A stretch of 64,000 nucleotides of DNA, taken from assembly GCA_027704905.1 (NCBI GenBank), contig CM051002.1:7993883-8057882 (forward strand), given 5' to 3'. The position numbers were made by a program, and so were the translations under genes. Source of the DNA: Muraenolepis orangiensis. Lineage: Eukaryota > Chordata > Actinopteri > Gadiformes > Muraenolepididae. The notes under the pieces are model-generated. The model was given only the letters and a program-made list of their open reading frames with translations, did not search any database and was not told where the DNA came from. Shown one piece after another: positions 1 to 12,378 of this stretch (positions are counted from its first letter, which is position 1; every line of letters starts with the position of its first letter).

Positions 1-104
1 ATCCCATGCAAATCACAAAAACTCACCAGAGCCAGGTGGCAGAGACAGTGACGAGTGCAGGTTTAAAGGGAGTCTGGTTAGGAAGGGGGGGCAGACAGGA
101 GTAC

Positions 105-342
105 CTGAGACTGAGCTAGAGGCGGGGCGGGCGTGCAGGGCGATGTCCGGTGGGGAGGGGCTGTGGGTATGGAGCCCCGGCATCTGCTGGCCTTTGGGAA
201 TGGACATCACATGCTGACCGCCTTCCGTCTGCACCAGCAAGGGCTGCTGGGAGGGGACTGCGGTAGGTGGCAGGTGTTGAGCCCTGATCTTCTCCGTCAT
301 CAGCTGCTCCTTGGATTAATTGATCAAGACTAGGTTATCCAT
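105..342 (-). CDS. znf362: znf362 coding exon containing MTEKIR...ALHARP
   Basis: The acceptor AG is at 344-343 after a pyrimidine-rich stretch, and the exon begins in phase 0 at ATG GAT AAC. Two phase-1 donors are possible: GTACTC after 105, where similarity to known ZNF362 stops, or the stronger GTGAGT after 27, which would add 26 less recognisable residues. I favour 105 by homology. The codon at 318-316 is TAA in the frame that is conserved on both sides. Confidence 0.85.
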
Positions 343-2318
343 CTGACAGGCAGGGAGCAACATTCGTGACAAGAGAATGGTCATCAGTTGTGCGTTCTTA
401 GTATGTGTGTGCTCTGGTGCCCTCTAGTGGATGTTACTTGAATTGCTTTTGGCCTCCTGGGAATAAAGATCTGCACAGTTATAGCAGGAGAAGGAGAATA
501 CAAATAAATCCCCAACAACACATACAGGCATTGCTTTAACTCAATTCCTTTGCTTTTATTGGTATAATTGATCACTTATAAAAGGAACGTTCCACCGATT
601 TTCAATGCTGTAATGGTCTCCAAGTTGCCCCACAAAAGCCTTCAAATATAAAAACAACATATAAATGCGTTCTGTGGATCAAAACACATCTCCCGGAATG
701 TCCCCTGAAATTGCTTTTTTCAGGGGACTTCCGGTGTTTCAGAAAACGACAAGCCCTTTCTCAGTGTCTCTCTCGGTGGCCAATCACCCCGGCCAATCAG
801 CTGGGAGTTTGGCTCCGTGAGAATCAGTTGCCTTGTAGTTGTTAGCCTGAAGAGCTACACAATATTTGACAATGGCTGCCAGCAATGAATGCCAATCTAC
901 AGATCAAATGAGGACTATAACTTCAGCCAAAACTTACTGAGTGGCAGGAATGACGGATATTTGTTTTAGTTAGAATACACAGAGGAGGAGCATGTTCAGA
1001 GTCCTGACGTTTAGAGTCTCATTCAATTGCCTCTTCATTGAAGAGGCAATTGAATTCATTGAATGAATGAAGTGGCAATGCATATTTATGCCCATGTTAA
1101 TTAAGGCAGTATTGCAGTCACTAAACTGCGTCTGCAGTCACTAAAATATGCTCCTGTAGTATAAGCGAAACCGAACAACAGCAAACAAACATTACAGTCT
1201 GGCGTTTATACGGTGGAGACGAGGATTACAATGTACAACAACAGCAAACCCACCGGCCCAACTATGGCAAATACAATTGTTTTGATACAAAGCTTGTTGT
1301 TTATTATTCATGACTTTATGATTGAAATGCACATACGCACATACATAATACTTTGATGTCACATGGCCCCTTACATGGCGAACTACTCAACAACACTCAA
1401 TAGTTGCGAAATGCGATGGCAGCCACTTCAGCAACTCGATACGCCGTCTAACCAAACAGGGAACCATGTTCGGCATGATGTTATCCACATGCCGACTCTG
1501 AATCTGAATATTCCCTCTGGGAACTTAGTATTGGTTACTAAACCACCATTTTTTTCAGAGTTGACTCATGTAGCATTCCGGAAACCGAACCTTTGCAGAC
1601 TCACAACGATTACGGCCTGGCATTTATACCGTGAAGGCGAGGTCTGTGGCAGCTACAGAGGACGGTCCAGACCAACCCACTGGATGACGTGGAAGACATG
1701 GCACAATCTCTGTTATCTGCTGTTACAGACTATGGATATGCAGTGTTAAAATAACGTAGACAAGATTGAGGTAGGTCAGCAAAAAGTGTTTTAAATACTT
1801 TATTATTGTTTTTATAATTGAAATGAAACTACAGCCATGCATATACTTTGATGTCATATGTCGGTCTCCATGACATCCACTGTTTTACAAAGCTCAATCG
1901 TCACATGTGACGGCACTCACACATATCCTGTACAACCAAAGCATCATCCGCATGGTCCACGGGTGGAGAAATATCAAATAAGAATCTCTAAACAGAAGTA
2001 GCCGAGCATCTAACTCTCACTCTGTCGGGTGTAAACAAGGTCAGGAGACGGCTGGACTCACGCTTGCCCCGCAATCCATGGATGTTGTTGTGAATTGACA
2101 ACATATACAACTCGCGTCTGTACTTTGTTCGTCTGACCGTTTTTTTGGGGTGTTTGGTTTGTAGGTACATTTCGACCACTTGGGCCACATTGATGGACAC
2201 TGATGCTGGTGGAACGTTCCTTTAAGAAAGTGAATAGAGACACCTGATTCCTACCTGGCCAGTCATTGAAGGAGGTGGAGGCCAGAAGTAGGGGTTGTTA
2301 AAGCGAGGTTCAGCCATT
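105..2318 (-). CDS. znf362: znf362, 5' part of the gene (two coding exons; rest beyond left edge)
   Basis: This is the start of ZNF362, a nuclear C2H2 zinc-finger transcription factor of the ZNF384/ZNF362 group. Two minus-strand exons are read. The first (2255-2317 coding) gives MAEPRFNNPYFWPPPPSMTG plus Q and ends at a GTAGGA donor. The second (342 down to 105 or 27) begins after a CCTGTCAG acceptor with MDNLVLIN, then KEQLMTEKIR, SQQPLLVQ, GQHVMSIPKGQQMPGLH and DIALHARPASSSVSG. This matches remembered vertebrate ZNF362 residue for residue in order and spacing. The C2H2 fingers would be encoded further left and are not visible. One oddity is an in-frame TAA at 318-316, where the human protein has lysine (see findings). 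The start is the MAEPRF methionine; a longer human-type N-terminus would need an extra upstream exon that I did not find. Confidence 0.9.
419..430 (-). promoter_or_regulatory. CTCF-like core motif
   Basis: On the minus strand this reads CCACTAGAGGGC, the core of the vertebrate CTCF consensus. It lies in a znf362 intron 77 bp upstream of the coding exon. Binding is inferred only from the motif. Confidence 0.25.
581..2223. mobile_element. Candidate DNA transposon with short TIRs inside a znf362 intron
   Basis: AAAGGAACGTTCCACC at 581-596 recurs as its exact reverse complement at 2208-2223, bracketing 1.64 kb. The right end lies only about 30 bp from the exon at 2255. The interior shows degenerate internal duplication: compare 1301-1380 with 1798-1865 (both with ACTTTGATGTCA) and 1195-1225 with 1606-1640. 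No transposase was recognised and no clear target-site duplication was found. Its family is unknown. Confidence 0.45.
1021..1055. repeat. 35-bp perfect palindrome (17-1-17)
   Basis: The arm ATTCAATTGCCTCTTCA is followed by one T and then its exact reverse complement. It lies inside the candidate 581-2223 element and could form a hairpin. Confidence 0.85.
2255..2318 (-). CDS. znf362: znf362 first recognised coding exon (MAEPRFNNPYFWPPPP)
   Basis: The acceptor TTTCAG precedes AATGGCTGAA. The 21 codons starting at the ATG (2317-2315) end with CAG followed by the donor GTAGGA. The exon is too short to stand out as an ORF but its peptide is diagnostic for ZNF362. The phase-0 end joins the phase-0 start at 342. 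Confidence 0.9.
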
Positions 2319-4400
2319 CTGAAATATGAATTGCATGATAATGATGAGGATTAGTTATGTCAGAGGTACATTGTTAAACATGGCAAACATGCTTCTGGTC
2401 CAATTTGTGGGATTTTTCGATTAAACATACTGTATCTTTTGTTAAAGCCACACTTTTTGGTCTTGTGAAATACCGTCTGTAGTTGTGTCGTGCACTTTCT
2501 AGGCTTTTAAAGATTTTCATAGACCTTCAACCTTACATCAGTACGTTTGCACTATACAAAAGTGCAAAAGTACCTGGCGCCATAGTGGCGCAAATAAAAA
2601 TGCTGAGAGTTGTAGTTATGCATTTGACTTTTAAATAATTAAATCCGATCGAAATTCTGAAAAGCTAGACATGAAATAAAAGGGATATATAACGTTATAA
2701 CCTTCTTGCCAGTTAGGTGGTTTTTTTCTCTTCCTCTTGGGATTTCCCACCACCACCCAACATGTGGTTTACTCTTTGTCGAGAGATTATCCCCTCGCTA
2801 GATTACAAAGGCTATTGTTGTAGAATACTTTAAAACTGTTATCTGGGGGAAACAGACGTATTTCCCCATGTCTCCCTGATCCTTATCTTGGCTCTACTGT
2901 CCCTTGTCTATATATACACCGGCCGATGTTTGGGTTGTGTTTTTAATCCCGCAAAAGAGGTACCTTACAAAACAAAGCATCACAAAGACCTGGATGACGT
3001 ACCCCCGCTACCTTTGCCAAGAGGCAATGAACTAAAATCAGGGATTAAATCAAATGTAACTGTGCTAGAGACGTGGCATAGGATGAATCTCTCACCCTGT
3101 TATGCGGCTCACACATTAACTGTGTTGGGTTATGATGGTGACAACAATTATTGTGTCATTTCTTTGGTTTTACATGTGTGGCTATAACGCTATGAATATT
3201 TTATGCGCAGAAATGTGACCCCAAAAAAATACATTTCCATAACATTAAAAAATTTTAGGACATTCTGTACAAGTACATTCATTTATTCTATTGAAAAGGG
3301 GTCAGGGTTTTTCTTAAGAAGAAGACAATGCTACACACTCAAAAGCTATTTCCTTCCATGGTCTGTTGTTTCTTTCCACGGACTTTCATTATACACGATT
3401 TTTCTCTTTATATGACATTTAGCATTGCCTTCTTTGGCACTGTGTTGCCATTCCAAAGTCTGTTTGACTTAGCAAAAAAAGCGTAGCGCCGTCCGTAGCG
3501 CTGAGCCAAGAGAAACAAAGACGATACGTCCAGGGGTACGAGCGTCAAACTCCACTGAATATTTCTCTAGTGATGCCAGTGGGTGTCGATTTCACTCCCT
3601 GGAGGTTCTGTGAGGTCCCAGAAGAGCCCGGAAGAATCAACAGGGTCCAATATGCCATGTTTATCTAGCTCTGTTGACACATTGTGTAGTGGGACCCAGG
3701 GTTTTCAGATGGGATATTTAAGGTTAGGACAGTTTTTGGTTACAAAGAAGAAGTAAAGGAATGCTGCATAAAGTGGTTGCCTTTTTCGTTCTTATTTTTT
3801 TGGTAGTTTGCAGAGGAGAACATTCCCAAAATACCGATAATAGGACTACTAGATTTAATTTTGCTAAACACATTGCTTCAATGTCTGTCCCAAGTACAGT
3901 ATGTATATGTAGTATTGCATTGTATGTATATATTAAGGCAATACTGTTATATTGCGATCCTTTTCAGCTTTATATATTTAGTCTGGAGGCTATTATAACA
4001 TTATGGTCCACATCATTCGACCATCAATCACCAAAAAGATATAATTGTAGGCCAATCAAAAGATAGCCTACACTAAAGCAACATAGGCGAGTTTTTACAT
4101 ATACATTCTGCCTCATTGTCTAACGTGTACTAAACAGGCGTGTGGCAATTTACCACACAATCCCACTAACATCGTGGACAAAACTCGGTTATAGTAGCGT
4201 TATAACATTGGCTTAATACGAATCTGCATGCATACTCGCTCTACCACATATTTTAACACATGCATGGACATAAGCGCGTTAAAAAACGAGTAAGTTAGTA
4301 CCACTCAGCCTGGTTTTGTTAAATACTACACCACGATCGTCCACTATGTGTATAACATATTGTACACAAAAACAAGTGCACACCAACACACTGTGCAGCA
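2319..4400. other. Non-coding stretch, znf362 5' region
   Basis: AT-rich sequence with no convincing exon. Short ORFs such as the one at 2888-3187 match nothing I recognise. It presumably belongs to the first znf362 intron or upstream flank. Confidence 0.4.
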
Positions 4401-5300
4401 TCTAAACTCCCAGTATCCTCCAGAGCGCTGAGCACACACACACACACACACGCACACACGCACACACGCACACACGCACACACACAACCCTCCCCGGTCC
4501 GTCTCCACAGCCTCTCCCACATTCTCAGACAGTTTATTAAAAAATTCAGACAAAAGGAAAACAAAAATGGCAGCCCGTCTTATTTTTATAAGGACGAGGA
4601 CGCCATATTCTGCAGATTCCCCCCGAAAAAAAATGATTGGGAGACGTACACTGTTGTACCCTGTATGCATTCGGAGATGATCGATCGCCCGATCGCACCC
4701 GGGGTGTGTCGCCCCGTGTCTATTTGGATTTTGGTCTATTTGGGGATGATTGTTTACTTTGATTTGCGGATTTGAATAGCCCGGCTGGAGGGAGAGGAAA
4801 AAAAACTGGACACTTCCTACAACAATCCCCCCCCCCCCCATGCATGCATGCCTTGCAAGAGCACACATTATCCCCAACTGCAGCTATATACGACCCAAGG
4901 CACTCTATAGTATATCAACAATAAACGCGTACACGTCGTTTTAATTGCGCGGATTCCCAATCGTGCATGCTTGCTGGATAACACGCAGTCTGCATGATAT
5001 ATATATTTATATAGGTATGATAAAAACATGATTTTTACTGCAACTTTTTACCGACTGCCACAACGAAGCGTTGACAACTGCGCGATACGCGCACGAGTAA
5101 AACAGCAATAATATAAACGCTTAAACGGGAGGGGGGGGACAACGTACCTGAACCCCTCGATTAGAAGATAAAAATGATTAAAAAGCTTGCTGGTTGTTTT
5201 CTGCTCGCCGTCAGTCGCAGTTCAGACCTTCCGGGTCGCCTGCTGTTCACTTCTGGGGGCTGCAGGCACCGCATCGCTCGCTATTACCAACCATGAGTAC
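4400..5300 (-). promoter_or_regulatory. Possible znf362 promoter / non-coding first exon region
   Basis: CpG dinucleotides become frequent here (for example around 4680-4720, 4925-4960 and 5040-5110), unlike the AT-rich flanks. On the minus strand GGTTCAG is followed by GTACGTT at 5147, a plausible donor for a non-coding first exon lying at about 5150-5300. A (CA)/(CGCACA) repeat occupies 4436-4485. No transcript evidence is available, so this is inference. Confidence 0.3.
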
Positions 5301-6169
5301 GTTCAGAGGGTTTCACAGCAAACTGTTTAACCCGTTTTTGGGGTAACACAGTTTACACATTTAAAATCGAGTTTATTCTACACCACCCCAGTTGGACTCC
5401 TTTAACACTGTTCCGTTATACTACACAACGGGAAGACGCGCAGGCCTCGTTGACACTTAACGCTCAAACGAGAGGTGTTCAGGTGCTGTGTGTGGATGGA
5501 GTCGCACCAGGGGGTCACCTTAGCTATGTTAGTTACACTGAGATAACAATCGACATTATTTATTTTATAACATTATTACAAGACAATCCAGAAAAAAAGT
5601 GTGAAAAGCGTTCCTCGTTATACGATGAATCACACTTTGAAGAAATATTAAATAATTCATCTTTCAATCAACATTTACAAGTTTACAATACTCAATAACA
5701 ATAGATCCTAGACATCTCACTCGGGAGCGTGATTGACGTACAGCCTGCATAATAACGTCCAGTCTAATCCTGCCAGCTGCTTCAGAACCAAAACAGACTG
5801 CGAAGCATCATCTAATATGTTCTATGCTTAGCTCAGCAGAAGATGGCAGTGCTGTGTTGCCGCTTATGTGCAAGCTCTCCACAGAGTCGGCCTGTGGCGT
5901 AGTGTGTACACACAATAATAGTGTTATGGGTAACCCACCTCCAAAACTATGCAGGTGTTTTTGGTTGCCTTATCTATGCATTTTTTGCACAGTTGACTTA
6001 GATGTTGCACATCTACTATACATCAACATGCGCACACACATCCACACACACACACATGCATGCATGTCAGGCTTGTCGTTGGACCGGTTTTCCAGTGCTC
6101 TACTCAAATAGTGCCACACCCACAATGCACATGTGCTCTCACCTTAACACAGGCCAGGTGCAGCACACA

Positions 6170-6233
<64 letters not shown>

Positions 6234-6352
6234 GCGGGGGTGAGAGGTGGGAATTAGGGAGGAGCAAACAGGAGGTGAAGAAAGAGGATGAACCGTTTGA
6301 GGTTCATATTGACATGCCGTTCTCAGTGGGGCTCCTGTGAGGACAGGTAAGA

Positions 6353-6412
<60 letters not shown>

Positions 6413-7018
6413 CACAGCAACATATCTGTCTAGCTGCAATGTTGAGACAGTGCTTTGAGCACATAGATGTTCCATATAGTCAAATGCAGTCCACTGTGAG
6501 TTTGAATGTCAGTGTGTGATGACATGTTTTGCTTGGGGTTTACATAAAGAGCTCAAAGGGTAGTTAAAGGTACAGCACTCCGTACACCCTGAGGTTCTCA
6601 GCCGAGTTCACTACTACTACTCCTAGGTGACGTTTTTATTTTTCCTCTTGATGGAAGATGATAATAACGTCAAGCAACACGTTTTTAACAGCGGGGTATC
6701 GTCGAAGATATACAACCTCAGCGGTGGGACTATTTATTTGGAGGCACAAACTAAACAAAAAACACCCCAGCAAGTTAGCAAGTTGTAGTGCTGTCCAGGG
6801 TCCACGTTCAAATGTACACACACAAATATTGATTGGGTCCGCATTGGCTTCGGAGCAAATGACACGAGTGACTGACGGTAAGCCGACTCTGACTTGCAAA
6901 GGCACACAGTCTGGGCTTTGGGCTCATGTTGCAGCACGTAGATATGTTAGGTTGTGTGTATTGTGTTTGGTGATTCATATGACTATTTTGTGTGTGTGTG
7001 TCCTTCCATAGCATAGCC
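5301..7018. other. Intergenic stretch between znf362 and the GPR160-like gene
   Basis: No gene is supported. It contains two CA microsatellites (6173-6231 and 6354-6408). The promoter of the plus-strand gene starting at 7019 should lie in its right part, but no TATA box stands out. Confidence 0.4.
6173..6408. repeat. Two (CA)n microsatellites
   Basis: CA runs at 6173-6231 and 6354-6408 are separated by about 120 bp of unique sequence. ORFs of poly-Thr-His/Cys-Val across them are artefacts. Confidence 0.95.
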
Positions 7019-7157
7019 ATGGAGGGTGTGTTGGAGGGAGCGTGTGTCCTGGGTGTGTGCAAGCTGGCTTGCAGCCTGTACTTCCTGCCAGCTTTCTCGG
7101 GCCTCATCAGCTTCTGCTGCTGCTGCCTGCTGATGTTTACAGATGTCTTGGTCACAG
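7019..7157 (+). CDS. GPR160-like gene, exon 1
   Basis: It runs from ATG GAG GGT to a CACAG/GTAGGC donor and leaves one base of a glycine codon. The 46 residues contain TM1 and the start of TM2 with a run of four cysteines. Confidence 0.6.
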
Positions 7158-8475
7158 GTAGGCGTCCGCACACGGGAAAACACACACAGTCACACAGTCT
7201 GCTTGGATCAACTTCCCCATGGTTCTTTTGGAATGCAGTAACACTTGTTCCCCTTGGCTTTTATTCAAGTAATTTAAGTGTAGCATAGGCAACTTAGACA
7301 CATACTTCTTGTTTAGAAGCTGGGTGGGGTGTGACTTGAAAGGGAGGTCAAAGGGCCCTGGACCTTTTATTTTCTACTAGGAATCCAACACCGTAGCCAC
7401 CAGGCAAAATATCCATGTCCCACGCACTACCCTGTCAGGTGACGCCTGGTTGTGTCTACGCTCGACAGGTTTCCTCCTCTTCCTGTGGTTGGCGGATCCC
7501 TGGCCGCCCCAGCTGACCCCTCACAGTGACCTCATCGCCCTGCGCTTTCTACTCTTCCTCGGACACACCTACGCGGCGGTGCTGCTCTTAACCGCGCCCC
7601 TGGTCGTCGCGGAGACTGTTCTGAGAGAGGTGTGGCCGTGCGACGGCGACGGCTGCCGGACCGCGGGCGGCGAAGAGTGCGAGGTGCTCGAATGTGGCGT
7701 AGCTTTAGAGAAGGGCGACACACGCCCTGGCGCGGACAGAGGGCAGGACGGATGGAGGCAACTGAGCCAGGCTATTGGCTACCCGTGCTGCCTGTCCGTG
7801 TGGATGGTCTCGGGGCTCTGGGTGGGATACAGGGGGCAGAGTCTGGAGGAGCTGGCGGTCGCCGAGTGTTTGCACACAAGCGACTCCCTCCTGGCCTGTC
7901 TGCCCAGAATGTTCCCCAGCCCCGTGGGGCCCTTCTGGAAGATGGTCCTCCTCGGGCTTCTGCTACTCTTCCTGGTCTGGGAGCTGGCTGTCACCAACAT
8001 TGGTGTTGGTGACAACAACAACAACAACAGTTGGCAACACCTTGTCCCAGCACTTTTTAGGCCATCGTCCCTGACGACCAAGCCCTGGCTGGCTGTAGGG
8101 CCAGAGCCCAGGTGTGTTGACTCTGAGAAAACAAGCAGCAGCTGCCTGGCTCCCACGGCCGACCCCTGGACCAGCGACTCCGGGGCAGGAAGGACTGCCC
8201 TGGACTGCGCTGGGCCAGAGACGGAGAGAGGCCTGGGGAGTCTGCCACGCTGCCATGGGAGGCCTGGGCGGGTCGTCCCCATCCCCTTGGGTGTGATCGT
8301 TACCGCAGGGTTGATGGGCATGCTCTCCTTGTGCACGCTGCCCCTGACCCTCAGTGCCAATGTGCTGCTGGTTCAGACTATGCAGGCTGTGGTGGAAGGG
8401 TGCGTGGAGACCTGGGTAGCTCAGCGGCGGCGGCGGTGGCAGGGAGAGACCGTGTCGACCCTCTTGAAGACGTGA
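7019..8475 (+). CDS. Multi-pass membrane protein, tentatively GPR160-like receptor (2 exons, 381 aa)
   Basis: Exon 1 is 7019-7157 (phase 1, donor GTAGGC); exon 2 is 7469-8475 after CTCGACAG. Together they give 381 codons and end at TGA. Hydrophobic segments lie at about residues 10-28, 30-57 (Cys-rich, LLMFTDVLVTGFLLFLWLAD), 69-97 (ALRFLLFLGHTYAAVLLL), 150-170, 206-225 and near 305-345. A long hydrophilic loop at about 226-304 holds an Asn run. An aspartate in the second helix and an HTYAAVLLLTAP third helix recall GPR160, which also lacks a DRY motif. GPR160 adjoins PHC3 in human, and PHC2 lies near ZNF362/TRIM62, so an ohnolog here is plausible. Gene structure is well supported by the splice-site phases; the family is a guess. 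A possible poly(A) signal AATAAA is at 9369-9374. Confidence 0.55.
7469..8475 (+). CDS. GPR160-like gene, exon 2 (terminal)
   Basis: The acceptor GACAG precedes GTTTCCTCC; GT completes the glycine codon. The frame is open for 334 codons, GC-rich and without simple repeats, which argues for real coding. It ends KTSTLLKT-like at TGA 8473-8475. Confidence 0.65.
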
Positions 8476-9816
8476 CGACACTAATGCAAAGCTTGAATAA
8501 CGAGGACATGTATTTCTGTTGGGTGTGTGGATCACTAGGTGGATCGTTTGTACATGCAAACAGCTGCTTGTGTTGTAAAATGTGGTCGATCGTAAATGAA
8601 AACCCTTCAAAGTAGCCGGGTCACTGCTGAGCTGTGTTTCTGTAGCCATTAGCTACGTTTAGCGCCAGGAGACAGGTCGAGACGTGCTCTGCAGTAAGAC
8701 CAAAACGACAACCTTAACCAGAATTTCCGATTGTTACAAGGTTGTGCAAACTCAATGTGGGCAAACTGTGAGACATCATGAGACACCCGTCACTGCACTC
8801 ATGAGAGAAAGTAAAAAAAAAAACCCATTGCATACTTTGTAATGTGGCACACTCATATTAAAATGTTGACACAAAGGGACTGTTTTTAAAGACCAACACT
8901 AGAGGGCAGTCTAATACAGTTACATTGTCCAGACCAGGCGACTATACATGCTTATCAAACACGGTAGATGGTTGAGGATCTGTCATGGAGACATGTTTAG
9001 GGTGAAATAGGAGAAGGAAGGGGATTTTCCAAACAAAGGCCTACAGTTTGGGCTCCGCTCTCCACGAGAGAGCCAGAGGGCGAGAAGCAGAGTAAACCAA
9101 TGAGGAGGCCAAAGTATTTCAACCTGTACAGACAAATACTCACATCCACATCCACAAAGCCACGTTTGAGCAAGAGGTCTCATAGCATCAACCATGGCAA
9201 GAGCAGGGTGTTCCTAATACAACAAAAAGACAAAGAACACAGAACACTGCCTAACATTAGGCCTATTTAAAGCCTTCCGCCATTGCGCCATGGAAAGGCC
9301 ATCTTACTGTACGTCTGCAGGAAGACAAAGTAACATGTGTTTGCAGGGTCTGTTTGGGTTCTAAGCTAAATAAAGGCATGATGAAATTAAGGCACATTTT
9401 TCTTTCACGCAAGACATTAGTATTCTGCGCTGGATTTTTCCCATCTGTTCATTTCAGGGTCAAGTACACATAGTCCATTAGGCCTTGGAACAGTATAGCA
9501 CTATATCATTACGTTTCTTCACATGGTGCCGCATTAGTCCCTGGGTATAAGTGGCCTGCTTCTATTCCTTTTTTTTCAACAAGTTGTCACTCATTTAATG
9601 AATAGCGTAGGCATGCATAGGCTGCACACAAATGTATTGTTTGATAACTTGCCATTAATCCACAGCCGTTAAAAAAACATGTACTGCAATAACCTAATGG
9701 ACACTTGTATAGTCATTGTATAGGTTTCATATGTAACACCACATATAACTTAGTACATCTTGTTAACCTAAGAAAGGCTTACATTCCTGCCTCCAGGAGG
9801 GCCACATTTTACTGGA

Positions 9817-9818
<2 letters not shown>

Positions 9819-9882
<64 letters not shown>
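9819..9882. repeat. (GT)n microsatellite
   Basis: Uninterrupted GT run of about 64 bp. Confidence 0.97.
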
Positions 9883-9885
<3 letters not shown>

Positions 9886-10482
9886 CTTGGGGGATTCCTT
9901 AGCAACTAGGGCTCAATCATTGTCTAATGGACACCTTCTCCGGGGGTGTGTGTCAATTACAGCCGAGGCAGGGAGTAAAGCACACCAAATCAAAAGGAGG
10001 ACAAGGCGGAGCCACCTGTCCTCGCGGCCTCCAGGTGGAACTATAGATCCAGATCAGATCACGGTTATAAAGCCATCCGTGTGGATCACGGATGGCTTGG
10101 AGGTAGCCTGTGAAGAATATACGCGTTCTTACACAAGACACCTCAAATGGTCAACGTCTGGCAGTGTGCGCACATGCTCTGGATGTATGACCTGGTGTTT
10201 TCCCATTAAAAATGGATCACGACTCATTGGTCCCAAGTTTACCCATCAATCATTCTCCCAAAGTTTTACGGGACGGTGATTTCGGCGGCGTTTGTGTAAG
10301 CGAGGGGCTAATGGGTTTACAACGGCTCATTCCTCTGTTGCTGTCGCTTAATGGAAAAATGCTAATTCTAATGAATAGAATTAGAACGTAAAATGGCTTC
10401 TGATAACCTATGCCGTGGAAATGGATCAAGTATCGACAAGCCCGAAGAAAACGACAAACAAAAAGCTATGTGTTCTGAGTCT

Positions 10483-10642
<160 letters not shown>

Positions 10643-11485
10643 GTTTTCGCAGTAATTTATTGTAGAACATTAAAACATGTCACACAAATCCCTTGATGGA
10701 AACAACAAAACAACACACGCCAGCGATGAGTGCACCGCGACTGTGTCATCCAATTACAGTCATCCATAGTGTTAAATTCACCGTCGGCCATTACACCAGA
10801 ACTCATCAACACCACCATCATCATCATCATCATCAGCATCATACCACCACCGTCCTTGCATAATAATCTCATATATTTTATGCAAATTGTACAGAAACTT
10901 TCCTATAGGTCAAGCCCCGGGAGAGGTGGCGCACATACCACGTGACACAAATTAATGCAAATCACTTTGCATTCAGTTTGATTTGCACGATGCAGCAGAT
11001 CAATGTGATTCATCTTTACACATTTGACATTGTAAAAAAAAAAAAAAAATACAGAAGGAAAAAAAAGCGAGGACATTTATTTTAAATACATTACCGATTG
11101 TCTCATCTGTCTGGTACTTAATTATGACCAATTATTAATAATATTATGCTGAATAATATATTGACATATGTTGCCATCTCTTCTCATTAATTATATAAGC
11201 ATGTTTTAAACAATACAAACAATCTGATTCACCATACCATGATTCATTCCCATTAACGGAGCGTACAAAGTAAAACACAAAATAAACGGGGCCAACGCCC
11301 GGACTCATTGAAGACAATGACAAAAGACACACAGACCTACGGACGCGGTGGCAAGGTGCCTGCGAGGGGATTCTTACGTTCTGAATCTCCGGCAGACAGG
11401 CCTGCTCAAACAGTAGGCCTTCTTCATTCAGCCAGCCAAGGATGGTAGGATTGGAAATGCCTGCCCATGTTTGACCCATCCTCCA

Positions 11486-11655
<170 letters not shown>

Positions 11656-11974
11656 AACATCTTGACATCTTGTAATCACAACTCACTACTTAATTCTACA
11701 CTAATTCTGACTGAGTATTATCTTTGACAAATGTGTGTGTGTGTGTGTGTGTGTGTGTGGGGGGGGGGGGGTGGGGAGTAAGGACCATGTGATAAAGGAG
11801 AATGCTTTGTTCAGTATTAAGGGTAGGCTTAATAAGCTTAGGCTTCAGCGTACACCTATTTTTTACCCCTGGTCAGATAATATGTTTGATACAATGATTT
11901 GATTTAGTGTTATTTAAACCACTATACATAACTATTTCTTATCATTTTGTATAATTAATTGGGTATGTTTAAAA

Positions 11975-12378
11975 TAAACATACACATGTATATACATATA
12001 CATGTGTATACGTATATGTACACGTATATACATATATGTACACGTATATACATATATATACATACACATATATATGTACACGTATATACATATATATACA
12101 CATATATATGTACACGTATATACACACATACATATGTATATATATATGTATACATATACATACATACATATATACATACATATATACACACATATATATA
12201 TACATATGTATACATATATACACACATATATATATATATACACATATATACACACGTATATACATACATATATATGTATATACATATATGTATGTATATA
12301 CATACATATGTATATGTATATACATATATACATATATATATATGTATATACATATATACATATATATATACATATATA
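11975..12378. repeat. Compound TA/CA/CG-bearing microsatellite
   Basis: About 400 bp built from TATACATA and GTATATAC-type words with scattered TACACGTATA. Six-frame ORFs rich in Tyr-Ile are artefacts. Confidence 0.95.

Noticed and set aside
13..300. Left-end gene considered as a polyhomeotic (PHC2/PHC3) exon
   Set aside because: The MTEKIR-HLPPT, SQQPLLV, PGLH and ALHARP motifs and the separate MAEPRFNNPYFWPPPP exon fit ZNF362 precisely.
1363..1749. 128-codon plus-strand ORF inside the 581-2223 element
   Set aside because: No similarity to a transposase or host domain that I know; kept only as part of the candidate element.
3761..4066. ORF with a signal-peptide-like N-terminus (MLHKVVAFFVLIFLVVCRG)
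   Set aside because: The remainder has no domain or homologue I recognise, composition is AT-driven, and no flanking splice structure supports it. Hydrophobic starts are common by chance in T-rich DNA.
7779..8649. Long minus-strand ORFs opposite the GPR160-like exon
   Set aside because: Shadow frames of a GC-rich coding exon; they lack hydrophobic pattern or domain.
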